From Opitutaceae bacterium (lineage in GTDB: Bacteria > Verrucomicrobiota > Verrucomicrobiia > Opitutales > Opitutaceae): a DNA stretch of 64,000 bases. The stretch's first letter is position 1. Each line of letters begins with the position of its first letter. The position numbers were made by a program, and so were the translations under genes. Positions 44,637 through 53,864 of the stretch are shown here, piece by piece. The DNA is taken from positions 310,001-374,000 of the forward strand of contig JAEUHC010000013.1 in NCBI GenBank assembly GCA_016794785.1, written 5' to 3'. Under the pieces are notes generated by a model that saw only the letters and a program-made list of their open reading frames with translations, did not search any database and was not told the DNA's origin.

Positions 44637-45857
44637 TCACGTCTTGGCCGCCAGCGCCGCGCGGAAAATCTCGACGGACTTTGCCAGCTCCTCGGCCGTC
44701 GCGTTCAGCGGCGGGAGCAGGCGCACGACGTTGCCGCCCGCGCTCGGCGCGAGCAGGCCGCGCTCGCGCAGCGCGGCGAGCCACGGCGCCGGATCGCTCT
44801 TCAGCTGCACGCCCACGAGGTAGCCGAAGCCGCGCACGCCGGCGACGTGCTGCGGAAAATCCGCCGCGAGCTGCCGCAGCGCCGCGTGCCACGGGCCGCT
44901 CTGCGCGCGCACTTTTTCCATCAGCTTGTCGCGCTCGATCACATCGAGCACCGCGAGCGCGGCGGCGCACGCGAGCGGGGTGCCGCCGAAGGTCGTGCCG
45001 TGGTTGCCGGGATGAAACAGCTCCGCGTGTTTTTCCCGCACCCACATCGCGCCGATCGGGAAGCCGCCGCCGAGGCCCTTGGCCATGCCGATGGCGTCGG
45101 GCGTCACGCCCGCGTGCTCGAAGGAATAAAATCTCCCCGTGCGCCCCACGCCGCACTGCACCTCGTCGAGCAGCAGGAGCAGGTTGTGCTGATCGCAGAG
45201 CGCGCGCAGCCCGCGCAGAAATTCCGGCGTGCACGGATTGATGCCGCTCTCGCCTTGGATCGTCTCGACGAAGATCGCAGCGGTGTCGGCGTCGATCAGT
45301 GCGGCGAACGACTCGAGGTTGTTGATCTCGCCGAACGAAAAGCCGGCGACCATCGGCTTGAATCCCTTCTGGATTTTTTCCTGCGGCGTCGCGCTCATGC
45401 CGCCGAAGGTCCGGCCGTGAAACGCGTTCTTCGCGCAGATGATTTTGTAGCACTTGCCGTCCTCGCCGCCGGCCTTCTGCACGCCATGCAGCCGCGCGAG
45501 CTTGATCAGCGCCTCGTTGGCCTCGGCGCCGCTGTTGCAGAAAAACACCCGGCCCGGCCCGGCGTAGCCCACGATCCGGCGGGCGAGTTCGCCCTGCTGG
45601 GGATTGCGAAAGAGATTGCTGACGTGAATCAGCTCCGCCGCCTGGCGCTGCACGGCCGCGACCCAATGAGGGTGGCAGTGGCCGAGCGCGCTCACGGCGA
45701 TGCCCGAGGTGAAATCGAGGTAGGCGTTGCCCGCGTCGTCCCACACTTGCGCGCCGCGGCCGCGCACGAGCGTGAGGGCGGGACGCGCGTAGTTTTTCAG
45801 GACATGCGCGTCGTAGAGCTCGGCGGTGACGGTGCGGACGATGGAGGGAGAGGTCAT
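44637..45857 (-). CDS. argD: Acetylornithine aminotransferase
   Basis: This 406-residue class III PLP-dependent transaminase converts N-acetylglutamate semialdehyde to N-acetylornithine. The PLP Lys is in GMAKGLGGGFPIGA; LLLLDEVQCGVGRTG is the Asp-bearing PLP segment and FCNSGAEANEALIKLAR the phosphate-binding part. Such enzymes may also serve lysine synthesis. ATG 45857 gives about 30 residues before the conserved core, as usual. It lies between argB (121 bases upstream, with a palindromic spacer) and argF. Confidence 0.95.
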   Translation of the reverse strand: MTSPSIVRTVTAELYDAHVLKNYARPALTLVRGRGAQVWDDAGNAYLDFTSGIAVSALGHCHPHWVAAVQRQAAELIHVSNLFRNPQQGELARRIVGYAGPGRVFFCNSGAEANEALIKLARLHGVQKAGGEDGKCYKIICAKNAFHGRTFGGMSATPQEKIQKGFKPMVAGFSFGEINNLESFAALIDADTAAIFVETIQGESGINPCTPEFLRGLRALCDQHNLLLLLDEVQCGVGRTGRFYSFEHAGVTPDAIGMAKGLGGGFPIGAMWVREKHAELFHPGNHGTTFGGTPLACAAALAVLDVIERDKLMEKVRAQSGPWHAALRQLAADFPQHVAGVRGFGYLVGVQLKSDPAPWLAALRERGLLAPSAGGNVVRLLPPLNATAEELAKSVEIFRAALAAKT

Positions 45858-45863
45858 GGGACG

Positions 45864-45973
45864 GCCCGCTAATTCACGCGAATTGGCGCGGAAGAAAACA
45901 AAGTTCGGGCATCAAACCAACACACTCTCACCGGTTTTTCCGGCCTGCGTGTTCATTCGCGTAATCCGCGGGC
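45864..45973. repeat. Imperfect inverted repeat between argB and argD
   Basis: GCCCGCTAATTCACGCGAAT (45864-45883) and ATTCGCGTAATCCGCGGGC (45955-45973) form an imperfect inverted repeat that nearly fills the 121-base spacer. The arms resemble the 'CGCGAATTAGCG' type of intergenic palindrome. Its effect on argB-argD co-transcription is unknown. Confidence 0.65.
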
Positions 45974-45978
45974 GGCTG

Positions 45979-46860
45979 TCACCCGTGCACAATCTCGGTG
46001 CCGATGCCCTTGTCGGTGAAGATTTCCAGGAGCAGCGAATGCGGCAGGCGGCCGTCAATGAAGTGCACGCGCTGCACGCCGTCCTCGAGCGCGCGGATGG
46101 CGCTCTGCACCTTCGGCCTCATGCCCTTGTCGATCACGCCCTTTTTCTTCAGGTCGTCCACCTGCGAGATCTTCAGCGTGGAGATGAGCGAGTCAGGATT
46201 CTTCGGATCGGCGAGGAGGCCGGGCACGTCGCTCATGTAAACGAGGCGGCGGGCGCGGAGCGCGCTGGCGACGCGGCCGGCGGCGGTGTCGGCGTTCACG
46301 TTGTAGGGCTTGCCGTCGTAGCCCTCGGCCACCGGCGAAATGATCGGGATGAAGCCTTCGCCGATTTCCTTCTTGATGAGTTTCACCTTCACCTCGGTGA
46401 CATCACCCACGTAGCCGAGATCGATCGCCTTGCCGTCGTCGTCAGTCGTGAGCTTCTGGCAGACGAGCACGCTGTCGCCCGGCAGGCCCTTGGGCTTGCC
46501 CTTGGCGGCGGTGATGGCGTCGCACACATCCTTGTTCACGCTCTCGTCGAGCGTCTTCTTCACGATCGCGATCGTGGCCTCGTCGGTCACGCGGAGGCCG
46601 TTGACGAAATTGGCCTTCAGGCCCGAGGCGTCCATCGCGCGGCTGATGGCCTTGCCGCCGCCATGCACCACGACGACGTTGATGCCGCAGGCGGCCAGGA
46701 ACGCGATGTCGGTCGACACCCGCACGCGCACGGCGGGGTTGGGATCATCCATGAAGCTGCCGCCATATTTGACGACAAACGTGGAGCCGCGGAAATCCTG
46801 GATATACGGCAGCGCCTCGAGCAGCACCTTCGCCTTGGCGGTCACATCGGCTACATTCAT
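45979..46860 (-). CDS. argB: Acetylglutamate kinase
   Basis: This 293-residue amino-acid kinase phosphorylates N-acetylglutamate. Motifs are [12 protein letters not shown] (ATP Lys), [12 protein letters not shown] and [21 protein letters not shown] (parts), with [20 protein letters not shown] before the last. The N-terminal helix before FVVKYGG ([16 protein letters not shown]) is of the kind found in arginine-inhibited hexameric enzymes, so feedback control is likely (inference). ATG 46860 is divergent from argJ, with 205 bases between starts. Confidence 0.96.
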   Translation of the reverse strand: MNVADVTAKAKVLLEALPYIQDFRGSTFVVKYGGSFMDDPNPAVRVRVSTDIAFLAACGINVVVVHGGGKAISRAMDASGLKANFVNGLRVTDEATIAIVKKTLDESVNKDVCDAITAAKGKPKGLPGDSVLVCQKLTTDDDGKAIDLGYVGDVTEVKVKLIKKEIGEGFIPIISPVAEGYDGKPYNVNADTAAGRVASALRARRLVYMSDVPGLLADPKNPDSLISTLKISQVDDLKKKGVIDKGMRPKVQSAIRALEDGVQRVHFIDGRLPHSLLLEIFTDKGIGTEIVHG

Positions 46861-47065
46861 CGGCGGTCAGGCCACGCGGCCGGCGGCCGCGGTGGTGTGG
46901 TGGGAAAGCGAAAGAGCGTTCACGTATGCTGGGAGAAAGCCGACTAAGGCACGTGCGCCGCGCATTTCCATAAAAATTTTCAAGGGATCGCGCCGCGCGC
47001 TTTCGGCCGGCGACCCCGCCAAAATTCTTCTTCACTCCACGGCGGCGCGACTTCACTTGTCTCGC

Positions 47066-48382
47066 GTGCCCAGCACCGATCTCACCTTCGCCAGCCGCGA
47101 CGCGCATCGCGCGTGGCTCGCCGCGCACGCCGCGCTGCCGGCGGGTTTTCGCGTCGGCGGGACGCGTTTCGACTTCATGCCGCGCGAGGCGCCCAAGCCC
47201 GCGAAGATGACGCTCACGCTCATCGCGCTCGATCAGCCGACGACGTCATTCGCCGCGCTCTTCACGAAGAACGCCTTCCCCGGCGCTCCCATCATCGTCG
47301 GCCGGAAGCGCCTGCCCGAGCCCGCGCTCGGGGCCGTGATCATCAACAACAAGATTTCCAACGTCTGCGCGCCCGGCGGCGTCGAGGCTTCCGAGCAAAT
47401 CTGCGAGGCCACGGCACGGCAGCTCGGCTTTGCGCCGGCGCAAGTGCTCCCCTGCTCCACCGGCGTCATCGGCTGGGGCCTGCCCATCGAGGCCATCATG
47501 GGCGCGCTCCCGCAGGCCGTCGCCACGCTGCAAGGCCAGTCAATCCTCCCCGCGGCCGAGGGCATCGTGACCACCGATCTCTATCCCAAGATCCGCCGCG
47601 CCACGGTCGGCGCCGGCAGCATCGTGGGCATCGCCAAGGGCGCCGGCATGATCGAGCCCAACATGGCGACGATGCTCGTCTACATCCTCACCGACATCGC
47701 CGTGCCGCGCGCCGAGCTCCGCCCGATGCTCGCCCGCGCCGTCGATGCGAGCTTCAACGCCATCAGCGTGGACAGCGACACGAGCACCTCGGACACCGTC
47801 GTCGCCCTCTCCTCGGGCAAAGTGCCGTTCAACGACTGGGGCACCTTCGAGCGCGGCCTGCACCAGGTCTGCCGCGACCTCGCGGAGGACGTCGTGCGCA
47901 ACGGCGAGGGCGTGCGTCACGTGATCCGCGTGACGGTGAAGAACGCCGCGAGCCTCGGCCTGGCCCGCGCCCTCGGCAAGGCGATCGTCAACGGCCCGCT
48001 CTTCAAGTGCGCCGTCGCCGGCAACGATCCCAACGTGGGCCGCCTCATCCAGGCGATCGGCAAATACGTCGGCGCGCACGCCGCCGGCACCGACCTCTCA
48101 AAATTGAGCGCGCGCATGGGCGGCGTGGAGATTTTCGCCCGCGGGGTGTTTCAGCTCGATCCGACGAAGGAGGCCGCGCTCGTCGCGCACCTCAAGGGCG
48201 CGGAGCTCTACCAGAGCGCCCCGTCGAAGGACGGCGTCTTCGCCGCGCCCGTGGACTACCCGCCGCACGAACGCGCCGTGGAGCTCGAGATCGACATCGG
48301 CAACGGCGCCGCCTCCGCGATGGTCCTCGGCGGCGACCTCACGCACGAATACGTGAGCGAGAACGCCGACTACCGGAGCTGA
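47066..48382 (+). CDS. argJ: Bifunctional ornithine acetyltransferase/N-acetylglutamate synthase (GTG start)
   Basis: This 438-residue enzyme recycles the acetyl group from N-acetylornithine to glutamate. The self-cleavage site with the Thr nucleophile is in KGAGMIEPNMATMLVYILTD, and SVDSDTSTSDTVV follows it. The N-terminal half has ITNNKISNVCAPGG-type IINNKISNVCAPGG and LPCSTGVIGWGLP. I start at GTG 47066 because there is no ATG before the conserved core; TTG 47057 is an alternative. The family is often 385-415 residues, so a few extra N-terminal residues may be wrong. It is divergent from argB; no argA is seen. Confidence 0.93.
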   Translation: MPSTDLTFASRDAHRAWLAAHAALPAGFRVGGTRFDFMPREAPKPAKMTLTLIALDQPTTSFAALFTKNAFPGAPIIVGRKRLPEPALGAVIINNKISNVCAPGGVEASEQICEATARQLGFAPAQVLPCSTGVIGWGLPIEAIMGALPQAVATLQGQSILPAAEGIVTTDLYPKIRRATVGAGSIVGIAKGAGMIEPNMATMLVYILTDIAVPRAELRPMLARAVDASFNAISVDSDTSTSDTVVALSSGKVPFNDWGTFERGLHQVCRDLAEDVVRNGEGVRHVIRVTVKNAASLGLARALGKAIVNGPLFKCAVAGNDPNVGRLIQAIGKYVGAHAAGTDLSKLSARMGGVEIFARGVFQLDPTKEAALVAHLKGAELYQSAPSKDGVFAAPVDYPPHERAVELEIDIGNGAASAMVLGGDLTHEYVSENADYRS

Positions 48383-48822
48383 GCAGCAGGGTGCCTCCCC
48401 GGGAGGATGCAACTGCCAGCGGAGACGCGGGCGCGATCGGCTTCATGCACAAACTTCGGTGGCCAGTTGCCCCACAGGGCAGGTCGCGCCCAAGAGCCCT
48501 TTCGGCGCCGAGATTGAAGCTGTCGACGGAATCGGCAGCAGCTGCCCGCGCGTGCGAGCAGGCCGGCGGGGTTGAGCTAACAAAATTTCAGACGGGAAGG
48601 CATGGCTGGCGGGATGCGATGCGGAGTTTCAATTCGCTGCCGGCCTGGAGGCCGTGGCCTTCAGCGCCACTTTGACATTCTCGCCCTCAGTCCAGAATCC
48701 CTGCGACGTTGAGTATTCGAGGAGGCGCAACCCGGCGTAAAGAGCAGCGCCGCGACCAGCAGCACCGCGGTGTTGGTTGGGTGTGTTATCGTGGGAGAAT
48801 TGATTGTGGGACCCGACGCTTT
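48383..48822. other. Non-coding spacer after argJ
   Basis: This 440-base spacer follows argJ and precedes the end of the minus-strand MFS gene. The only open stretch of note is a 34-codon minus-strand frame (48661-48765, GTG start) that begins like a lipoprotein signal (LLFTPGC). Its body is not protein-like, so I do not call it a gene. I see no RNA gene, repeat or clear terminator. Confidence 0.6.
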
Positions 48823-50265
48823 TCACGTCAGGCGGGAGGCGCGGTCCCGGCTGCCGGCCGCGATGAAGAGAGCCGCAACAACGAGCGATCCCGCCACCGC
48901 GAAGGTGACACGCATCCCCGTGGCCACGGCCGCCGGCGCCGCCGCGGTGAGATCGTTTGTCGCCGCGGCAAGCGCGAACACTGCGCCCATCGTGGACGCG
49001 CCGGTGATGCGCCCCAGATTGCGCGAGAGATTGAGCAGACCGGAGACGCTGCCGCGCTGCTCCGCCCGGAGGCCGGTCATGACGGCGGTGTTGTTGGCCG
49101 TCTGAAACATCCCGTAGCCAGCGGTGACAACGACGAGCGGGCCGATGAAGCCGGCAACCCGGAACGTCGCCGGCAGCAGCGAGATCGCAAACGAACCCGC
49201 CGCCATCCCGACGAGCCCGGCCACCGTCATGCGGTGCACACCGAACCGATCCGCGAGGCGACCGGCGGGCAGAGCCGTAAGCGCGGCGACGAGCGGGCCG
49301 ATCGAAAGGACGAGCCCAACCCGGGCGGCATCGAGCCCGAGCGTCCGCGAAAGATAAAACGGCCCAATCACGAGCGTCGCGGTGACAACCGCCGCGACAA
49401 GAGCACTCGTGGCGAGGCTCGCGCCCAGCGTGCGATCGCGGAACATCGCCATGCGAATCAACGGCGAGGCGGCTTTCTTTTCGGCGAAGACGAAAAGACC
49501 GGCGCCCACGACCGCGGCGCCAAAGAGCGCCGCGTTGAGCGCACCGAACCGGCCCCGCCCCAGTGTCACGGCGAGGGCGTAGGTCGTGAGCGTCGCGGCT
49601 AGGAGCAGCGTGCCCAGGTAATCGAAACCCACGCGTGTGGATCGTGGCGCGAGGCGATCGGCGGGCAGGTGGCGGCGCGCGAGCAGAAATGCCGCGAGGC
49701 CGAGCGGCACATTGACGAGAAAGACCGCCCGCCAGCCAAACGCGGCGATCAGCAGTCCGCCGAGCGAAGGCCCGAGCGCCGTGCCGATCGCGGACATCGT
49801 GCCGAGCAACCCCATCGCGCCGCCCATTTTGCTCTTTGGCACCGTCTCGCCGACGAGCGCCAGCGCGAGCGCCATCATGATCGCGCCACCGACACCCTGC
49901 GCCGTTCGCGCGACGATCAGCCATCCGAGCGCGGGGGCGAGGCCGCTCAGCACTGAAGCCAACGTGAAGAGAATGATTCCCGCGAGGAGCAGCCGGCGGC
50001 GACCGGCCATGTCGCCGAGCCGCCCGACGCTCACAATCAGCGCGGTGAGCGCGAGCAGGTTGGCGAGGACCACCCACTGAACCGCTTGGAAGGACGCCGC
50101 AAACGTCCGGGCCAGCGTCGGCAACGCGACGTGGGCGATGCTCGTGTCGAGCGAGGACAGAAGCATGGTGAGTGAAAGGCCGGCGAGCGCCCAACGCGCC
50201 GAAGGCGCGCGGGCCTCGCTCTCGGCGCCGAATGGGTCTCGTGCGGCTGTGGCCGTGTTCGTCAT
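48823..50265 (-). CDS. MFS drug/metabolite exporter (DHA2-like)
   Basis: This 480-residue inner-membrane protein has about 14 predicted membrane segments. The first helix carries LLSSLDTSIAHVALPTL, and the loop 2-3 motif A is GRLGDMAGRRRLLLAG, typical of proton-driven multidrug exporters of the EmrB/DHA2 type. Motif C is seen as ALGPSLGGLL. The substrate is unknown. ATG 50265 is 99 bases from the divergent LysR start, the classic arrangement in which LysR controls the exporter. The LysR gene is frameshifted, so control may be lost. Confidence 0.9.
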   Translation of the reverse strand: MTNTATAARDPFGAESEARAPSARWALAGLSLTMLLSSLDTSIAHVALPTLARTFAASFQAVQWVVLANLLALTALIVSVGRLGDMAGRRRLLLAGIILFTLASVLSGLAPALGWLIVARTAQGVGGAIMMALALALVGETVPKSKMGGAMGLLGTMSAIGTALGPSLGGLLIAAFGWRAVFLVNVPLGLAAFLLARRHLPADRLAPRSTRVGFDYLGTLLLAATLTTYALAVTLGRGRFGALNAALFGAAVVGAGLFVFAEKKAASPLIRMAMFRDRTLGASLATSALVAAVVTATLVIGPFYLSRTLGLDAARVGLVLSIGPLVAALTALPAGRLADRFGVHRMTVAGLVGMAAGSFAISLLPATFRVAGFIGPLVVVTAGYGMFQTANNTAVMTGLRAEQRGSVSGLLNLSRNLGRITGASTMGAVFALAAATNDLTAAAPAAVATGMRVTFAVAGSLVVAALFIAAGSRDRASRLT

Positions 50266-50364
50266 GCCATCAGACTAACACCGGGCCAAAAATGCCGGAA
50301 GGCGCGCCGTATGCACTGTGTCCGTGCGTTTGACGCCATCTCACGCGCGAACTACGGCTCGAGC

Positions 50365-51263
50365 ATGTCGAGGCCTGATCTCAACCTGCTGGTCACCCTG
50401 GATGTGCTCCTTGCGGAGGGCAGCGTTGCGCGCGCCGCGCGGCGGTTGCGGCTGAGTCCGTCGGCGATGAGCCGGGCGCTGGCGCGCGTGCGAGAGGCGA
50501 CGGGCGATCCGCTGCTGGTGCGGGCCGGGCGCGCGCTGGTGCCGACGCCGCGGGCTTTTGAGCTGCGTGAACACGTCAGCCGGCTGGTGCAGGACGGTGA
50601 AGCGGCGCTGCGGCCGGTGGGAAAGGCTGACCTTAAGAAACTCACGCGCACGTTCACGTTGCGGACGAGCGATGGCTTCGTGGAGAACTTCGGTCCGGAC
50701 CTCATCGCCCGCATCGGACGGGAGGCTCCTGGCGTGCGACTGCGTTTCGTGCAGAAGCCCGACAAGGAGAGCGCCCCGTTGCGCGAGGGGATCGTCGATC
50801 TCGAGACGGGCGTGGTGGAAAGGACGACCAGTCCGGAATTGCGGACGCAGGCGCTGTTCCGGGACCGGTTCGTCGGCGTCGTGCGACTAGGGCACGCGCT
50901 GGGCAAGGGCAGGATCACGCCAGAGCGCTATCTGGCGGGCCGTCATGTCAGCGTCTCGCGGCAAGGCATCCAACAGGAGCAGATCGACGGAGCCTTGGAG
51001 CGCCTCGCGTGAAACGGGAAGTCGTCACGATCGTCGGTGGCTTTGCGACGGCGCTGGCGCTGGCGCGCGGCTCCGACTTGATCGCGAGCGTGCCCGAGCG
51101 CCACACCGGCAACTTGCGCACGGGTATGCACAGTTTCCCACTGCCGTTCTCGACGCCGCAGATCACCGTCTCCTTGCTCTGGCATCCCCGCCTGGACGCC
51201 GATGCCGCGCACCGCTGGTTGCGCGATGTGGTCCGGGCAATCTGCGCGGCAAAAGCGCCCTAG
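50365..51263 (+). pseudogene. LysR-family regulator, interrupted by a single-base frameshift
   Basis: The first part (50365-51012, 215 residues) has the LysR helix-turn-helix (LLAEGSVARAARRLRLSPSAMSRALAR) in two parts and most of the effector domain, then stops at TGA 51010-51012 right after GALERLA. The second part (51009-51263) carries on in the next frame, VKREVVTIVGGFATALALARGSDLIASVPERH (parts), then SLLWHPRLDADAAHRWLRD, which is the normal LysR end. One missing base near 51003-51009 (the family expects Leu-Gly there) restores a single protein of about 299 residues. It may be a true pseudogene, a sequencing error, or programmed reinitiation through the GTGA overlap. Confidence 0.85.
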
Positions 51264-51341
51264 CACAAAATCCACGAGGGCGCCGAAGGGCGGCTTCATT
51301 TCGGGCTCCCAGCGAAATTCCGCGCTGCGCCTTTTCGGACC

Positions 51342-51363
51342 GGCGGCGAACGGAGTCGCCGCC
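51342..51363. terminator. Hairpin between convergent LysR gene and prmB
   Basis: GGCGGCGA (51342-51349), a six-base loop and TCGCCGCC (51356-51363) form a perfect 8-bp stem directly next to the prmB stop codon. It lies 78 bases after the LysR remnant's stop. It lacks a U-tract, so it may be a repeat rather than a terminator. Confidence 0.55.
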
Positions 51364-52278
51364 CTACCGCAGGCGATCCGCCCGGAAACACACCACGCAG
51401 TCCGAGCCGTCCGCCGTGGCCAGCCAGCGCGGCTGCAGCGCCGCAAACTCCCGGTCGATCGCCGCGCGTAGGCCGCCCACCTCGATCACGACGATGCCGT
51501 GGGGCTCGAGGCGGTCGCGCGCTTGCCGGAGCAGCTTGCGGATGATCACGAGGCCGTCGCGGCCGCCGTCGTGCGCCAGGCGCGGCTCGGCGGCGAATTC
51601 CGGCGCCTGCGTGTCCACGTGCGCGCTGGGCTCGTAGGGCGGGTTGCTCAGGATCACGTCGTAGCGCGCGGGTGGCACGGCATCGAGCACATCGCTTTCG
51701 AACAGCTTCACGCGCGCGGCGAGCCGGTGCGCGGCGACGTTGATTTTCGCCACCTCCAGCGCGTCGGCCGAGAGATCGCAGGCATCAACCTGCGCGGCGG
51801 GAAACTGGTGCGCCAGGAGGATCGCAAGGCAGCCCGAGCCCGTGCAGACATCCACGGCGCGACGAACTTTTTTTCCCGCCGGCAGGAGCGAGGCGAGTTC
51901 GCCGGGAATGATTTCCAAAAAATAGCTGCGCGGGATAATCACGCGCTCATCGACGTAGAAGCGGTGCTCACCGAGCCACGCCTCGCGCGTGAGGTAGGCC
52001 GCGGGCACGCGCTCGCCGATGCGGCGGCGGAAGATCTCCGCGAGCTTCGCACCCTCGGCCGCGGTGAGTTTTTTTTCGAGCACCTCCGGCTTGCTGTCGA
52101 GCGGCAGGCCGAGAGCGTGCAGGATCAGGTAGAGCGCCTCATCGTGCGCGTCGGCCGCGACCTGGCCGAGCGCGACGCCGGCCCGGGCATACTCCGCCTC
52201 GGCCCAGTGCAGCCAGGCTCCGGACGTGGCGAGTTGCCCAGTCCCACCAGCCGCACGCCTGCCCGCGCCGGCACTCAT
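51364..52278 (-). CDS. prmB: Ribosomal protein uL3 N5-glutamine methyltransferase
   Basis: This 304-residue SAM-dependent methyltransferase belongs to the PrmB/HemK group that methylates a Gln side chain. The PrmB-type segments are VPAAYLTREAWLGEHRFYVDE (parts) and VIIPRS. The SAM site is VDVCTGSGCLAILLAHQFP and the catalytic loop is LSNPPYEPS. It matches PrmB (ribosomal protein L3) better than PrmC because of YLTREAW and the length. ATG 52278 overlaps the upstream stop by four bases (ATGA), so it is coupled to the M50-like gene. The operon order is TPR protein, M50-like, prmB. Confidence 0.9.
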   Translation of the reverse strand: MSAGAGRRAAGGTGQLATSGAWLHWAEAEYARAGVALGQVAADAHDEALYLILHALGLPLDSKPEVLEKKLTAAEGAKLAEIFRRRIGERVPAAYLTREAWLGEHRFYVDERVIIPRSYFLEIIPGELASLLPAGKKVRRAVDVCTGSGCLAILLAHQFPAAQVDACDLSADALEVAKINVAAHRLAARVKLFESDVLDAVPPARYDVILSNPPYEPSAHVDTQAPEFAAEPRLAHDGGRDGLVIIRKLLRQARDRLEPHGIVVIEVGGLRAAIDREFAALQPRWLATADGSDCVVCFRADRLR

Positions 52279-52949
52279 CCCACGACCAGGCTGAACAGGA
52301 TCACAAACGGCGCCGCCATCACCGCCGCGCAGAGCCCGAGGAACTGCCGCACCGGCGGAAATTGAAACGCGATCAGGAGCCCCAGGCCCGCCCAGCGCGC
52401 GATCGCCAGGTAGGTCTCCTCGCTGATGAAGCCCCAGTAGCGCAGCAGCATGCCGCCCGGCAGCGGCGGCACCGGCAGCAGGTCGAGCACCATCAGCATC
52501 GCGCAGATGGAGAGGATGCCCAGGGTGAGCTCGCGCACTTTCAACTCACCGGTGGCGCGCAGGAGGAGCCCGCCGATCACCGCGGCCAGGAGGCCGAGGA
52601 GGATGCACATGCCGAAGCCCGCGAACTGCACGAAGAGTTCTCCGCGCCGCGGGTTTTTGAAATAGGCGGGGTTGGTCGGCACCGGCTTGGTCCACGCGAG
52701 GAAGAAGTTGATGCGCGTGAGCTGCGGCTGGAAGAAGAGCACGCAGACCAGCGGGAGGACCACGGTGCCAATCAGGTCCACGTGCGGCGGCGGGTAGAGG
52801 GTCACGCGGCCGTCGCTGCGCGGCGTCGGATCGCCGAGGCGGTCGGCCAGCCAGGCCTGCGCGTAGGCACGCAGCACGAGCACCGAGAAAATCAGGAGGA
52901 AAAAGATGATGCCCGTGCGCAGTTGCTCGGGACTGAGGCCGAAATCCAT
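52275..52949 (-). CDS. Site-2-protease-like (M50) membrane protein lacking the zinc motif
   Basis: This 224-residue protein with about five membrane segments aligns with bacterial M50 site-2 proteases: RLGDPTPRSDGRVTLYPPPHVDLIGTVVLPL (parts), then AWTKPVPTNPAYFKNPRRGELFVQFAG (parts) and LDLLPVPPLPGG. In active members the first helix has HExxHAW and the late motif is NLLPIPPLDGG. Here the same places read LRAYAQAW and LDLLPVPPLPGG, so both zinc His residues, the catalytic Glu and the late Asp are absent. I therefore call it a pseudoprotease (inference from lost residues). It overlaps prmB by four bases and follows the TPR gene by three. Confidence 0.8.
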   Translation of the reverse strand: MDFGLSPEQLRTGIIFFLLIFSVLVLRAYAQAWLADRLGDPTPRSDGRVTLYPPPHVDLIGTVVLPLVCVLFFQPQLTRINFFLAWTKPVPTNPAYFKNPRRGELFVQFAGFGMCILLGLLAAVIGGLLLRATGELKVRELTLGILSICAMLMVLDLLPVPPLPGGMLLRYWGFISEETYLAIARWAGLGLLIAFQFPPVRQFLGLCAAVMAAPFVILFSLVVG

Positions 52950-52952
52950 CCC

Positions 52953-53864
52953 TCAATTCTTTGCCGGCGGTGTCAGCTGCGCAACGAGCTTTTGTTTCTG
53001 CCCCTGCAGCTTGGGCTCATCGACCGTCGCGAGCAGGGCCTTGGCGTGGTCCGCCTTGCCGAGCTTGAGGCAGATGTTGGCGGCGTGCAGGCGCATGGTC
53101 TGGCGCTCGATGGCGGTGGGGGCTTTTTCTTCCAGCGCGCTCCACGCCTTGAGCGCCGCATCCCAGTCGGGTTTCTCCAGATCGTAGAACGACTCGGCGT
53201 AGCGGTAGGCAAATTCGAAGCGCTCGGGCGCGAGTTCGGCCGCGGTGCGGAAGGCCTCGTGCATGGCCTTGTCCAGCGTGTCGCGGGTCCACTCGGCGGC
53301 CTTGAGGAAGACGTCGCGCGCCTCCGCGAGCACGGTGCCAAGCTGGTAGTGGTAGAGCGGCTCCTTGGGCTCGAGCTTGATGGCGGCGATGAAGTAGGGC
53401 GCGGCCTGGAGGGGCTTGCCATCCTCGGCGAGGAGGTTGCCGAGCTGGTTTTTCACGAGCGCGATGTCGGGATCGAGCTGGTTGGCCTTGAGCAGAATCG
53501 CGGCGGCCTCCTTCCGCATGTCGGTCTTGCTGAGAAAATATCCGTAGGCGGCGAAGGCCGCGGCGTAATTGGGGTTGTGCCGCACGAGCAGCTCGTAGTC
53601 GTGCGCGAGCGCCTGCATCTGCTGGCGGAAGGAGCCCTCGTCGAGATTCTCGCCCTGCCGGGCCGCCGTGGCGAACAAGTCGCGCTGTTGCTCCGCGAGC
53701 CGGCGGAGCGTGCGCTCGGCGAGGTTCTGGCCGGCGGGCTCGGCGTCGCCGGCGCGCAGCGGGACCAGCGCAAGTCCGAAGAAGATCACCACGGACAACA
53801 CGGATAGCACAGATGCAGGGCTGACACTGAAGCCGGCCGCTGGTTTTTTTCTTATCAGTTTCAT
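52953..53864 (-). CDS. Exported tetratricopeptide-repeat protein
   Basis: This 303-residue protein has an N-terminal hydrophobic segment (about 12-38, SVLSVLSVVIFFGLALVPLRAG) that should act as a signal peptide, and 4-5 tetratricopeptide repeats, with clear ones at AAAFAAYGYFLSKTDMRKEA, IALVKNQLGNLLAEDGKPLQ and EPLYHYQLGTVLAEARD. It would act as a periplasmic binding scaffold. It is followed by the M50-like gene after three bases. The start region is made of a palindromic repeat: the ATG lies inside one arm and the signal-peptide core is coded by the other. A later start without a signal peptide is possible. Confidence 0.82.
   Translation of the reverse strand: MKLIRKKPAAGFSVSPASVLSVLSVVIFFGLALVPLRAGDAEPAGQNLAERTLRRLAEQQRDLFATAARQGENLDEGSFRQQMQALAHDYELLVRHNPNYAAAFAAYGYFLSKTDMRKEAAAILLKANQLDPDIALVKNQLGNLLAEDGKPLQAAPYFIAAIKLEPKEPLYHYQLGTVLAEARDVFLKAAEWTRDTLDKAMHEAFRTAAELAPERFEFAYRYAESFYDLEKPDWDAALKAWSALEEKAPTAIERQTMRLHAANICLKLGKADHAKALLATVDEPKLQGQKQKLVAQLTPPAKN

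Noticed and set aside
46861..47065. Possible ARG box in the argB-argJ divergent spacer (around CATAAAAATTTTCAAG)
   Set aside because: Only an A+T-rich stretch; it does not match the ARG box closely enough on either arm.
46430..47065. Upstream extension of argJ into the argB region
   Set aside because: The frame is open for 636 bases but lies antisense to argB and is not conserved in ArgJ; GTG 47066 gives a sensible start.
48661..48765. 34-codon minus-strand frame that starts like a lipoprotein signal (LLFTPGC)
   Set aside because: GTG start without ribosome-binding site and a body rich in Arg without pattern. It could be the remains of a small lipoprotein gene, but the sequence cannot support it.
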